Origin: Adineta steineri
Taxonomy: Eukaryota > Rotifera > Eurotatoria > Adinetida > Adinetidae
Length of the DNA: 64,000 nt
Assembly (NCBI GenBank): GCA_905250115.1
Contig: CAJNOI010000077.1
Location: forward strand, 1-64,000
Direction of reading: 5' to 3'
In this document: positions 10,507-24,174 of the stretch, piece by piece
Layout: the number at the start of each line of letters is the position of its first letter
How positions within the stretch are numbered: the stretch's first letter is position 1
Notes under the pieces: generated by a model
The model's input: only the letters and a program-made list of their open reading frames with translations
The model's database searches: none
Told to the model about the DNA's origin: nothing
Program-made: the position numbers and the translations under genes

Positions 10507-13500
10507 TTAACTTACAACAGAAAGCATTAAAGGACGTGCTGTTGATGTAGGTTTTCGTGCACTACCCGTTGTAGTTATAGAGTCACTTGCACTAACCATA
10601 CTTGCTATTGAATCAAATGATGTTGTTTGTTTACATGAATTTGAATGTCTTAGAATTGGTTTTGTTGATGTTGATATTGGTTCTTTTTCAACATTTTGTA
10701 ATAGATCAGGAATATCAATTGTTTTTGATTTATTAGCTGAAGTTTGTTGCTGTTGTTGTTCATCATTTGAAGTATCATGAGTTAAAGATTGATCATCTTG
10801 ATTTGTTTCTGTTGAGGACGGATTATCAGTTGTAGCTCGTTTTGATTTTGATGGTGTTGCTTCAAATCTATGTATGAGATCTTTTAATCCTGATGCACGT
10901 CGTACTAATGTTGAACTTGATGGATCAACAATTGGTGTTACATTCACAAGTTTTTTCGGTGTACCATTTGTTGTTGATGTTTTGGGTGTTGTCTTTTTTA
11001 ATTCAACTAATCGACCACGCTGTTTAGATGCAACTGGTGGTGGTAGTTTTGCTTTATTTTCTTTTGTTTCTGGTGGTTTTGATTGAGGTGGAGGTGGAGG
11101 CGGTGGCGGAGGAGGAGATGGTGGCGGTGGTGATGATGAATCTTGTTCGATAATAACAGTCTCTTTCGAACGAAAACGGAATGGTGATCGATGTCTTAAT
11201 GTTTTCAATATTCCTTTTGATGGTCTATCTGATTTTCTTACTGTTGGTTCTTTTGTTTCTAAATCAATATCTTGATCAAGAAAATGAACAGTAGCTGATG
11301 TTGCTGGAGATTTCTCTGGTGATTGTGTACGAAAACGAAAACGACGACTTAAAGAAAAGAATCGATTTTTTGAACTTGTCGTTGGTGATATCACGGAATT
11401 GACTGATGTATACTCGTTAGATGATGATGATGGAATATGTTCATGACTAGTATTTGCATTATCATCAAAACGAGAACGACGTTGTGATATTTGATTAGCA
11501 TTTTCTGGTGGAGCAGATGCTAATCGTTTATTATTCGTTGTATTTGATGTGTGATTAACAATATTCGTAAAACTATCATCACGTACGACGGATGCACTTT
11601 TTTCCGATTTACTACAAAAATAAAACTAGTCGATTTTATTAAATTGAATTAAAACTTACGCTCGAATAAAATCCATAAAACGTCGATAAGAAAATAGATT
11701 ATCTTCGACACGATCAATTTTCATTGCAATCTATAAAAAAAAACGTATCATATATATATTATTTACATAATTCTATAATTAAATACTTCTTCAAGGCTTG
11801 CAGCGGTATTTTCTTGAGCAGAATACGTTTTCTTAAATAATTCTTGTTTATAATTATCATGAATTGATTTTGTTAATACTCCTGTATCATCAATAGTACC
11901 AGCAATTTCATTTGTATTAACTATTTGTCCATCAATAGTTCCATGTGGAAGATCAATATCATCACATAATGTTTCACGACTGAATGTGGATAAACTTGTT
12001 TTAGTCGTTATTTCATTATGAAAACTATTCAGAGATATTGGGCCAACACTAATATCACGAATATGACGTTCATTATCATCGCCAAATTTGATCTATAATA
12101 TTTAAAGAAAAAAAATAATTTTATATTCAACAAATAGATATACGTGATAGAACTTAATCTTGATAGTATTTTTTGCATAGATAGGATTATTACAATTAAC
12201 AAACAGACCTAATAATGATAGACAGATACAGAAACTAATCGATAACAATTGACCTATACCCAGACATGTACCAAACCCAAGCCGTTTGGGTTTCATGTAT
12301 ATCTCTCTATACTTAGTAAAATTAATATTTTCAGTTACATGATCTATCCTACATATGTCTAAGCTTCTATTTTCATTTTCTTAATGATAAACTCTAGTTA
12401 CATAAAGCAGATATCGATTATCTATGATAGACTCTTTTTCTCTCTACCTATAATAAAATCTAATATCAAGGATAGACTATATTCAATTTAAACAAGGTTA
12501 AATTAATTCGCCTATATTTATGTTGATTTGTTTAGTCTAATAGTTAATCTACCTGTTTTTGTAATTTATCAAATTTATTTAATATCGACTCTTTAGTAAA
12601 TTGATGATGACGTAATTGTGCATATAAATCACTTTGTTGTTTTCGCCAATAATTCCAATCGGAAGAATTTTTATCACGTAAACGTTGCATTTCTGTTTTA
12701 AGTAATTGAACATCGTCAACAATATTTTCAAGTTCACGAATTTTATTTAATAATAATTCATTTTCTGTCATTAATACATTTATTTTTTCAGTTAAATGAC
12801 TAGGAGATTCTCTATTAGCTATTTGTTTTTGCATATCTTTTAATGTTTGTTGAGATATTTGTAGTTGTTTTTGTAAATCATTTCGTTCTTTTTTCCAAAC
12901 AGTTTCAAGATCTTTACGTTGACGTTTTGTTACTTTAGATAATTGTTCTTCCAACTAAAAAAAACAAAAGATTTTTTTCGTGTATAAATATCAATTTCAT
13001 TTCTATTTACTTCATTAATTTTTCCAGTTAATTCAACTCGTTGAATTTCCCATTGTTGTTTATCAATAGTATATTTATTTTGTTTTTCTTGTGAATGAAC
13101 TTCAAGATCATATAATTTCTGACGAAGACGATCAACAGCATTTTGTAATTCAGTTTTCATTTTGATACTTTCATCATACTTGAAATTAGAATAATAAAAA
13201 TTAAAAAAAAGATATATATATATATATGAAAATTTTACTTTGCGTTGTTTATCAGATATATCAGTTTTATGTCGTGTCCATGACTGTTCATCAGCATCAT
13301 ATTTATTTTGTAATTCTTTAAGTTTCTTTTCAAGTTCTTTTATTATTTTTAAATAATCATCTTTTTCATTAGTCAATTGATTTAAACGAAGTTTATAAGA
13401 TTCAATTTCACTATCGATTATTTGTTGACGACATTCAGATTTAACACGAGTAATTTCGTCTTCAATTGTTGATTTTAATGGTACGGAACGATCCTATAGA

Positions 13501-16500
13501 TAAATAATCAAATGTAAGGAATATATTTTGCTATAACCTGAGGGTGTAGGTGTGGGAGTGGGTGATAGGGAGCTGCGAAGTACCTCAAACCCCGATTATG
13601 ACTCCAAAGGAGCCGGAATCGGAGTCAAAAAAGTTGACCCCGCAGGTCCCTATTGGGTGTGGGCTTGAATAAAGAAAGGATTTATCCAAACCCACATCTA
13701 CTCACACTCATTCACCCACACCCACTCACAATCACCCACATCCTCCCGCACCTACACTCTCAAGACTACAAAGATAGAACATACATGTTGTTGATTTGAT
13801 CGTAAAGATTCCAAATCAAATCTAAGCATTTCTTTTTCTACATTAAGTTTTTCAATTTCTCTTGTCATTGCTATAATTTCTTCTTCTAATTGTTTTCCTA
13901 ATGTATGATATTTTGATTCTAATTCACGTAATTCTAATCGATGTTTTTGACATTCTTTAACTTTTGTTTCAATAATATCTTCTTTTTCAATAACTTTCAA
14001 TGATAATTCATTAACACGTGTTTGTTTTTGATCGAGTTTTTTTTCAAATGTTAATATTGATTGACGTAATTGTTCAACATGTTTTAAATCTTGTAATTGT
14101 TTTGCATTTAATGTTGATAAACGTGTATTTTCTTGTTGTAATTCATTATTAACTATTCGTTGATGTTCAAGTGTTTTTTCTAATGTTTGATTTCTATTAA
14201 TATGTGTATGTAATTGTTCTTCAATTTGTTTTGATGAACTTTGAAGATTATCAAATGATTTTTGTAAACGATTAAGTTTTAATTGTTTTTCATCGAGATT
14301 CTTTTTTGTTATATCAAGTTCTTCTAATAAACCACATGTATCATTTGCATCAACAGTTAAATTTGTTAAACGATAACGAATCTTATCAAGAATCGTAAGT
14401 TTATTTTGTAAAAGATCAAAAAGTTCTTTAGCTTGTTGAACAGTTTCAGATGTTTGTTGAGTGGCTTTTCTAATATTTGATTGATTTGGAACTTGTTCGT
14501 CCTAAATAAAATATAATGGAATTATTGAAATGTATATATATATCAAACTCTCACAATAAAAAAAGAACGTTCTATACGATTTTGTATGATATAGGACGTA
14601 CTACTCAGATCGGATAAACCAATTGTAAGTCTAATACAATCAGACGGAAAATTGTCGTCTCAGATATCATATACTAAATCCTATTAAAAAGATTCGTGCT
14701 GTGAAATATCACAATAAGTCTGTAGTATAAATAAAGTGCATCCAAGATCTTGTAGTATGATCTGATGTAAGATTTCGTCTGGTTGATAAGATCTCAGATC
14801 AGATTATAGTTGGCTTTTACCTTATAACCAGGACAGAAAGTCAATCTGATATCGAATTCTTACGGTCATTCAGCTTTTTATATACATAGAATAAGTATAT
14901 ATATATATACTAGTTAATGTGTGATATAGACCGTATGATTATGTACTTGTGTTCTAAGACAAACTATTTTCAGAGTTTTTCTCATATAACCGTAATAAAA
15001 GAGTCATCAATATCAATTTAATATGTAAAACAGTTATGATGTAATATTTTGATAGACTAAGATTTTACATATTTATGTGTTTTTGTTTGATTCCCAAAAT
15101 ATCTTTTTAAATCAACGGCTAATTTATATAAGATCTTATCTTCTGTCTATTTGACGTGGGTAGTTGATAATGATTTAGCATTCTATATCGAGACAGCTAG
15201 ATGTATCTTCTTTTCAAGACAGACATTCCAATGTGTTGTAATATCTATTATTTATATTCTATATCATCCAGTAACTAATGTATTTTTTACATTAAGAAGA
15301 ATACATTAATAAATAAGTAGAATATACATTCTTCAAAGACTTTTCAATTACAATACAATTAGGATTTTATCGAAATGCACTGATAATTTTATTGAGTACT
15401 CAATAGCATTGACAGAGTTAATTCTATCCAGATGTTGTTTAGATCAATCAAAATAATATCAACTGACGACATCCAGATATTTTATAGATATTATATAGTT
15501 TCTATTATGGTAGTTTACAAGATTTTCCATATGATGATCTTTTGTTATTGTAATTATACACAGCATATCCTGTCAGAGAAATACATAGTGTAATTTTGTT
15601 CGAAGTAATACAATCCTTGAATTATTTCTGAGAAGTTTTTACAAAATCTAATCATTAAGTTTGTTTATATATATATATATATTACTTCTTAAAGATCTTC
15701 TTCTCAATGCTATACTTAAGAATAAATGTTAAACATACGGTAATTTCTTTGCTCCATCTTGTTGAACGTAATAATTGTTGTAAATCAGTTACAGCTTTTT
15801 CATCTGTTTTATTTTCTTTAATATATGTTGTTAGAGTTTCTATATAGATAGAAGAAATAGTTAATTTTAATTTCAAATCAAATAAATTTTTACCAATTTT
15901 GTTTGTAAATATTTGTAAATCTTTACTAATAACATCATCAAGACCTTGTTTTGATTGTTGATCAAGTTTAACTGATAATGTTTCTTTTTCTAAAACTGAA
16001 TTATTTAATTCATCTTCTAATCTTAATAATTTATTTTTTAATAAACGAATTTCATCGAATGATGCATCAAGTTGTTCACGTAAATTTCCTCCACCATCAA
16101 CACTCATACCACGTTTTGATCGATTATTAATATTATTTTCATTATCCAATGAAGAATTTGAATTTCGATCAACACTTTGACTACGTTGTTTTAATATTTT
16201 ACATTGTATACGTAATTGAGATATTTCTTTATCTCGTTCATCCATATTATTTTTAAGATTATATATTTCATCATTAAGAATAACAATTTTTTGTTGATAT
16301 GAATTCATTAAATCCGATAGATCAGTTTTATTTGTATTAGAAGAATTTTTTGAATTAGCATTTTTCGCATTTAACCATGTTAATTCTTCCATAAGAATAT
16401 GTTCACGAAATAATGATTCATAAAAATAAACAAATATTTGCCATGATTGATAATCATCATGTGTATTCTAAATAAAATGATTTACAATAATAATTCGAAA

Positions 16501-19470
16501 ATTCTTTTTTTTTTATTTGTTCATTTACTTGACTTAATTTCTCATCAAGAGATTCTTTAAGTGTATCTAAATTTTGTTTAAGTGAATTATTAAGTTGTTC
16601 AGTTAGTATTCTTGATTCTTCACTTCGTTCAAGTTCACCATGTAATCGAACACTAACTTCTTTTGCAATAAGTAATTCTTCATCTAATTCACGAACACGA
16701 TGATTATCGCGAATAATTTGTTGAATTTTTTCTAAATTATCATATAAATAAATAATTAGGAAATATTGATTTTATCTTTAAGAGTATCAGCTAAGCTATG
16801 TGTGCAAAATCACTCTCAATAATATATATATATGATCAATTTTCGTATGCTTACATGTCAGTAGAGGATCAAAGCAGTTAGAATAACAAACTTATGTTGC
16901 ATCTAGATGTATATATATCCGGAGTCTGTTTCTAACTGAAATATGATCGTTTAAGAAAGAACATTTTAATGACGAATCAAAAACAACACGCATACAAAAA
17001 ATTAAATTAAAGGATCACAAAAACTACTTGTTCGTAGTAGAATTCGATACTTTTTCTTAATTCATATTTATGATTTCTATCTGACTTAGCTAATACTATT
17101 CTCTTGTTCTAAACTTGAATTTAAAATATGTTCTCTATTAAATTTCGATCTACAAGGTGATGTATATTAGTTATTTATTTTGATTCTCTCGAGTATCAAA
17201 ATATTATAGGAAGCCTTTGATATAGAACTAGTCGTATTTGATTATATGAACAATATATTGTAATTATATTACGTAAAGGTCGAATTCATAGATTGTTGGT
17301 TGTTTTAAGTCAACAATCAATACTTGTCAAGGTTAATATATAATCGATTTGATTAGTATAGATTACTAATGTAAAAAGATCAAATACAAAAGTCTATTTG
17401 ATCTTTAAAAAAGATTGAATGAATACTTAAAATTGCAAATCGTTATTTTTTCTTCTCCTCTTCTAATAGGACTGATGATCATATCATAATTACTCTTTTT
17501 TGATATTAATTTTAATCCTGTTTATATATCATTGAGAATTTTTATTATCACAACAATCTTTCAGATGATAGTTAAAACAACTTTATGTATATATATAAAA
17601 TAGTATTGCCTAATGCAAAATCAATAAATAATGTAAGTCTTAGATTACAAAAAAAATAATTGTTTAGAATTTCTAACAAAATAAATCTAAATTTTACCTT
17701 CTAAAACATCTTTTTCAGCTTCAGTATTTTCATTACGTTTTTCTGCTTTACGTAATTTAAATTGAAGAATTCGACAATTTTTAGCTAGAAAATATATAAA
17801 ACATATGTAAAATCAAAAACTATAATTATCTATTAAACAAACCAGCCACTTCAAGTTCTGCTTGTAATTGTTTAAATTCTTCAGCATCTTCTGTACGAAA
17901 TTGATCTGTAATCTCATCCATTTCCTAAAACAACCGACATGAATAATAAATACTAGAATAGAAATTTTTTTCTGCTTCATTTCAACAGAATTATCATTCA
18001 TTTGAAGCATTTTTCTTTTCTTTTTTTTTTCTCCTCTCAAGGGTATTCATGAAAAGATCTGTGTCATCGACATATCTATTTCAAGTATATCTCTTTATGC
18101 ATTTCATGTCCTTATCAAACATGCTAAGGATTTGATGTATAAATCGCACCGATGTCATCATATGATTATATTATCAATATCGATTGAGCATGTCCAACAA
18201 AGTCATGATTTACTATTATGAATCAATAGAAGAGAAAAAAATAATAAAATACATACGCGTCGTATATCATGAAGTTCTTGTCTAAGTGCATCATTTTGTT
18301 GACGAAGTGCATCGCATGCAATAATTGGATCAGAACTTGTAATATTGATACTTTCTAAATAGGCATTTAGAGAAACTTAATGTATTATTCCAAGGATAAT
18401 AACTCATCAATCGATGAACTTATCATAGATAAAAGGATGGTGCCTAAATATATTGACTTATTTCTATTCTGTTATATGATGAATAGAGGTATTGACAATC
18501 TGTTAGGTAATTTGATCGTTATTATGTACAATGATGATAGGTAAATCCATAGTGATCGATAAGGAAATTAATAGCTGTCAACATTAAAATGTATCCCTCT
18601 CACATCATTTCAAGGTTTTTTAGTTTTATTGAAAGACAAGAAACCATATATATCTTATTTTTTCATTATTGTCTGTCAAATTATTCTCCTTGAGAAGAAA
18701 AAAATGATCGAGGTTAGTTTTTACATATAGATGTCATATATATAATAAAGAAAAGTCATAAATATGCAAAAATAAACAATAAACAATCAATATTGTGTCA
18801 TTACTCGCAGTTGTATATCAATATGGAAACATCTCTCTGTTGCTGATATATATCTATATGCAGAACGAGAGAGAGAGAGTGGGAGAGAGAAAGAAAAAGA
18901 TTGAAGAGTGCTAAGATTAATGATGAACAATGAACAGATGTGTATATACGAGTTATTGAAGACTATCTGGTCTATAAGACAGAAAAGGTCAGAATCTGTT
19001 CGAGTTACGTGATCAATAAAGAAAGCGAATAGGCAAGTCTATTCAATAGTATCATCGATTAGTATAACAGAAAAACGAATTTATACATAAGATCAAAGAA
19101 CAGTCAAATAGGAAGAGTACGATAAAAAATGATTTATATTTTTCCGCTATATTGTTTTTTTTTATAAACGATGCATTAAGTCAAAAAGATAATGTTAGCT
19201 TTGTTTAATATTTAAAATAAATTCATTTTTATATTATAAAGTCGTCATATTTTTTTTCTTCTTCTAACAACATATTAATGTCAATTTCTATATATAGAAG
19301 TGTCCATGAAAATGATTGACAGTTCGTTCTGTTTATATTCAATACTTACCTTTATTATTATGAGATTGTTTGAGTGGTATAATATTGTCATCGTTTGTAA
19401 TAGAAGTTTTTATAGTACCATTAATATCAGTAGAAATATTATTGGTAGGTTTTTTAATAATAGTAGCCAT
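10507..19470 (-). CDS. MTCL/SOGA-family coiled-coil (microtubule cross-linking factor-like) protein
   Basis: Thirteen exons, 5' to 3': 19470-19350, 18354-18257, 17924-17843, 17784-17698, 16731-16529, 16467-15739, 14501-13785, 13493-13239, 13178-13011, 12954-12553, 12092-11787, 11730-11660, 11611-10507. They sum to 1447 aa in frame. Two segments are diagnostic: AAKNCRILQFKLRKAEKR, and further on LLIAKEVSVRLHGELERSEE. Both closely resemble the conserved N-terminal coiled coil of vertebrate MTCL1/SOGA proteins, which cross-link or stabilise microtubules. Most of the protein is heptad-rich coiled coil. The last exon is disordered: basic SRRFRFR patches, a run of about 18 prolines and serines, and a poly-Gln stretch. 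The N-terminal exon is short and polar. Some introns exceed 900 bp, unusual for this window, and one carries a telomere-like hairpin. Microtubule association is inferred from family membership. Confidence 0.8.
13534..13767. repeat. Intronic element with GTGTGGG-like inverted ends
   Basis: The left end (GAGGGTGTAGGTGTGGGAG, about 13540) is matched in inverse orientation at the right end near 13745-13763 (CTCCCGCACCTACACTCTC). Between them are additional CCCACA/CACCCA-rich sequence and a less repetitive core containing a GGAGCCGGAATCGGAGTC palindrome-like stretch. It lies entirely in the intron between two MTCL/SOGA-like exons, so the coding frame is untouched. No target duplication is clear. 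Confidence 0.65.
14502..15738. other. Long intron of the MTCL/SOGA-like gene
   Basis: A 1.24-kb AT-rich intron with no nested exon that I could support. Two other introns of the gene, 16732-17697 (split by no exon) and 18355-19349, are similarly large. The 18355-19349 intron contains a GA-rich microsatellite near 18868-18898. Confidence 0.55.
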
Positions 19471-20497
19471 TAATAGAAATTGTATAAATTGTAAATGAAC
19501 AAATTGAAATATATTATTTTGTAAGTAAAATAAGTCACGCACGATTGCGTGATTATAATAACATGGAGAAACTAACTAATATTATTATTGAAGAAGACAA
19601 AAATTGTTCAATACAGTATTCGTCTTTCTTGTTCTCTTAGTTTCTATTGATTCTTCTTCCTTCTCCTCCTCTTCTTCGTATTATTTTTTCTTACTTTTTT
19701 TCCTTTCTCCTTCCCTTTCTCTCTCTCTCTCTCTGTGTTTCTATCCGTTTTTCTTTTGCGTCTGACTAGTAAATTGCGTACTACAAAAGACAAACGACAA
19801 TACAAAAGTATTATGAGAATGAATAATACGAAGACGAGGAAGAGAAATAACTGTACAATACGCACATACGTATATACATTAAATAGTTAGAGAAAATGGA
19901 GAGTTCTTCTTCTTTTTTTTTTCTTTCCTTACTCTCCTTTTTTCGCATTTCTCACTTTGCTGCCAACGCGTGCAAAAGAAAGCAAAAGTATATATATATA
20001 TATATATGCTTGCATTATACTACCGTATACACAAGAGAGATAGTCAAGAAAGAAAGAAAAATATATTTTACATATATAGATGCACAGAAATGATGGAATT
20101 TATCAGACTATTTTTGTGTTCTTTCATGCACTTTTGCCGTTACTATTGACTGATGATATCGGAGATGAATCCAAGATGATGAGACACATACATCATCCCT
20201 CCCATTGTGCATCAAAATTTTGCTGCTAACGATGATTACATCGTTCAGATCAACGATGCGGTCAAGAAATGCTGTTATTTGATAGAATGTTATCAATTGT
20301 GAATTGATTAGTTTTAAGGCACGGATACACACATTAACAGTCTACGTTTTTCTCTTTATTATTCGGTCAATAGTGTAAAAGATGTTCTGTTGATAAATAA
20401 GTACATTCTTGTAATTCCTTAAGCAAATATAAGTCTGTACAAAAAAAAAAAGTCATGTTTGATTATCTATATGAATGATATTATATTGTTTGAATTT
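19471..20497. other. Upstream region of MTCL/SOGA-like gene up to gap
   Basis: No gene is supported. It holds strongly purine/pyrimidine-biased tracts (a TC-rich block near 19663-19740, another near 19905-19945) and a TA microsatellite near 19990-20007. These may belong to the promoter and 5' UTR of the minus-strand gene. Confidence 0.45.
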
Positions 20498-20597
20498 NNN
20501 NNNNNNNNNNNNNNNNNNNNNNNNNNNNNNNNNNNNNNNNNNNNNNNNNNNNNNNNNNNNNNNNNNNNNNNNNNNNNNNNNNNNNNNNNNNNNNNNN
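20498..20597. other. Assembly gap (100 N)
   Basis: Exactly 100 N, a conventional scaffold gap of unknown true size. The first bases after it match 29752 onward, so the gap sits exactly at, or hides part of, the left boundary of a duplicated block. Confidence 0.98.
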
Positions 20598-21519
20598 AGT
20601 TTTGTTCAGAATTTAATGCTGATTCTAACCACATAGTTTTTTCCTAAATGTTTGGGGGCGAAAAAATAATCTTACCGCCACTGATCCTTTTCAAAAGTTC
20701 ATGTTGTTTTCGCCTTTTTTTTTCTTTGACAAAAGAAGAAAGAGACACAGCTAATCGAGTGTCGTCTCTTCGTTGTATTATCATGCTTCATCGATTATAT
20801 CAAAGAAACTGACAATGATAGATTGTTGACAATTAAGAGATTGTCGTGACTCTGAATAGAAAGTGAATAATCAGACCTTATTTTTTTTATTCAGTTAGTG
20901 TAAATACTGGTAAGAGAGACAAAAGAATAAAAAAAACAAGTAATTTTGTTCATATTACCGATATTTTTATTTTTTATGCTTGAATAATCACTGTAGCTCA
21001 GAAATGTATAAATATTTATGTTTTTGTTGTGTGGTATTATTATTCACTTTTTATTGTAATCAAACCGTGCATAATATTTGGACGATATTCAAGTATGATA
21101 CAGTAAGTTATTTTTTTATTTTTTTTTGTTTGTTTATATATAAAATAACTAATACAGACTTCTGTTATAAGACGATATCACAAATTCAATTTTGTTCTTG
21201 GTTGAGAAATCTATACAGATGCTATTTACCTACAAATTGCTAAGTGTGTAGTTCGAAAGATTTGAAAATAATCTTTTTCATTGAGACAATACTCACCTAG
21301 AAATAAATACATTGTATCAATGAAGCCAATAATCATTTACAATTGATTATTGTCTTTCAGCTGAGTCTATAGTGTTAGTTTCTTGGTCAGAAAATAAAAG
21401 TTTTATATATCTATATTTTAATTCTTATGATGAAAAGAAAAGGATATGATAAAAGTATCTATGAAAACAACATAATTTCTCTGATTTATATTTTATATAG
21501 GCACAAATTGGTTCAAATT
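20598..21519 (+). repeat. Duplicated 5' flank of PAN-CAP gene, copy A
   Basis: This stretch is closely matched by 29752-30679, including a very similar block (about 20714-20865 and 29874-30020) with the inverted AGAGACACAGC...GTCGTCTCTT segment. It probably carries the promoter and 5' UTR. It also contains a possible small two-exon frame, ATG at 21004 to a GTAAGT donor after 21102, then an acceptor near 21156. That frame would give a hydrophobic, signal-peptide-like 48-residue product beginning MYKYLCFCCVVLLFTFYC. It is open in both copies, but the differences seen are mostly amino-acid changing, so coding status is doubtful. Confidence 0.6.
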
Positions 21520-24174
21520 ATGAGAGTATCAAGTGGCATTTATGTCATTACAATTCTCTTATCAATAAACACTGCTCAATCATATTCTCTCGAAGATTCC
21601 GACAGTACATATGATCAGCGTGATGCGTCAATTTTGTATTTACGACAAGTTCTAAAACGTATTAAATCAAATCGTCATGACAATTTACAATGGAGAAAAA
21701 GTAAATAATCGTTCATTTTTGTGTGCTTCCAATTTTTAACTTCATCTAATTATTCATACTAATTCTAATCATGACTATAAAGGCATTAATTTATAATATA
21801 ACTTTTTCATTTGAATATTTATTTGATATGTTGATTCTAATTTTCAATTTAATATATTTCAGGAACGGATGCTACATCAAACAAATGCAAAGAAATAAAT
21901 TCAAACACGTATTATGGTGGTGATATTGGACCAGCCATAAATAATATGACTACATATCGAGATTGTATGAATCTGTGTGAAACGGATAGTAAGTGCTATG
22001 GATGGCATTATCTAAGTTACACCAAGGAATGTTGGCTTCATACATCAATAGGTCCATCATATTATTCTGTATACTATACGGGCGGAACTTGTTTTGGTAA
22101 GTGAACTACAGAAATGGATTGTCATCTGCTATTTTTTTTGATATTACTTTCTAAAAGAATAGTTCAAATTTACATTCGCCGATAAAACTATAGAATAAAC
22201 AAAAGAAAATTTGATAAGATCTTTGTTTTTACAGTACCATTATTAAGAATCATATAAGAAAGCAATATTCACTCTAGAAATTGTGAAAAGCTCAACACGA
22301 ATATGACTGTTTGAATTAATGTTTTTAATTTTTCTTTTACAGGACCAGCTGCGAAAGAAACGCACTGCACTGAAGTAATAAACGGCGGCGCTTACAACGG
22401 AAATGCTGGCGCAGTAATAAGTCAAGTGGCTACATATCAAGATTGCATGAGTAGATGTGATGCATCAGCAACATGCATGGCATGGAGTTATGCAGCGTCT
22501 TATAGTATGTGTGTGCTACAAATTACAGCATATGGACGGGTAATTGATAACCTGGCTATAGGTGGATCTTGTATTAGTAAGTAAACTAAAGAATAAGTTA
22601 TTTATAACCATTTTATTATCTTAAATATTTCAAATTTGATATTACTTTAGAAAAACAAGCACCATATCCACCATTAACTACCACAACGGGTCCACCAGTA
22701 ACTACCACAACGCGTCCACCAGTAACTACCAGAACACGTCCACCATTAACTACCACAACGCGTCCACCAGTAATTCCAATAATAGGTCTGGAAACATGTA
22801 GATAATATATGTTTATTCTAATTTTAAATTCGTTATTTTTCAGGAACGAACGCTACACTAAACAAGTGCAAAGACATAAAATCAGGCTCTTATTATGATG
22901 GTGATATTGCACCATCCATAGATAATATTGCTACATATCGAGATTGTATGAATTTGTGTGAAGCGGATGGTAAATGCTATGGATGGTCATACCAAAATTC
23001 CAGTCAGAGTTGTTGGCTTCAAACATCAGTGGATAGGTTACATCCTGATAACACAAAGATGGGTGGATATTGTCTTGGTAAGTGAACTACAGAAATGTAT
23101 CGTATTTGCTTTTTCTCGATATCACTCTCTAAAAGAATAGTTCGGTTTTATATTCGAAGATAAAACTATAGAATAAGCAAAAGAAAATTTGATAAGATCT
23201 TTGTTTTTACAGTATCATTGCTAAGAATCATATAAAAAGATAATATTTACTCTGAGAATTGTGAAAAGCTCAACACGAATATGACTCTTTTCAATTATTG
23301 CTTTGAATTTTTATTTTATAGGACCAGCTGCGAAAGAAACGCACTGCAATGAAGTAATAAACGGCTCCTTTTACTATACTAATTATCCCGGTCCACCAAT
23401 TAACAATGTTGCTACATACCAAGATTGCATGAGTAGATGTGATGCATCAGCAACATGCATGGCATGGTATTATGTAGCGTCTACTAAATTCTGTCAACTG
23501 CTAACTATAGTAGATTTCCAGATACTTGACGTGGGCTCTATAACTGGATCTTGTATTAGTAAGTGAACTAAAAAATAAGTTATTTGTAACCATTTTATTA
23601 TCTTAAATATTTCAAATTTGACATTATTTTAGAAAAACAAGCACCATATCCACCAATAAGTATCGAAACATTTAGACAACAAGCATTAGATCAACATAAT
23701 TTTCATCGTGCAGAACATTGTACACCTCCCCTTATATTAGATCCAGCATTGAATGATATAGCACAACGTTATGCAGAGCATTTAGCTGTTACTAATGTAA
23801 TGACACATAGTGGAGCTTCATTCAACGGTCAGTATATGGGAGAATGTTTATACAAGGCCTCCAGTTTAAAAGTATTCAATGATAAAGGTAGACAATCGTC
23901 GAATTTTTCTATTTTTATTTAAAAATTCTGTATATTCGAAGGTGCCGCTTCAGTTGACTTTTGGTACAATGAAATCGAAAATTATAATTGGTCAAATCCT
24001 ACAGCCGCATATAACACTGGACATTTCATGCAGGTAATGTGGAGAGACACAACTAGATTAGGTATTGGTAGGGCACTGACAAGTGATAATAGGACCATGT
24101 GGGTGGTTGGAAATTATTTTCCAGGAGGAAATGTCCCTGGAGAATATGAAGAAAATGTCTTACCAATATGTTGA
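21520..24174 (+). CDS. Secreted PAN(x4)-CAP domain protein, copy A
   Basis: Exons 21520-21700, 21863-22096, 22343-22576, 22651-22785, 22844-23077, 23322-23558, 23633-23887, 23942-24174 give 580 aa in frame. The chosen ATG opens a signal peptide (MRVSSGIYVITILLSINTAQ); the longer upstream frame lacks that property. Four PAN/apple-like modules of about 78 residues follow, one per exon, each with about six cysteines and a TYxDCMxxC core. They come as two AB pairs separated by a Pro-Thr linker with repeated TTRPPVT-type units. The C-terminus is a CAP/SCP domain with the histidine and glutamate residues of the CAP site (MTHSG, MGEC, WYNEIE, GHFMQVMW) and a GNYFPGGN signature. PAN modules usually bind carbohydrate or protein, so an extracellular recognition or defence role is plausible but unproven. 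The donor after exon 4 (GTCTGG) is atypical. Confidence 0.85.

Noticed and set aside
10874-11086. Plus-strand open frame opposite the last MTCL/SOGA-like exon
   Set aside because: Shadow of the real exon; low-complexity complement of proline codons.
20459-20647. Open frame running through the N gap at 20.5 kb
   Set aside because: Exists only because N is not read as a stop; flanks lack coding character.
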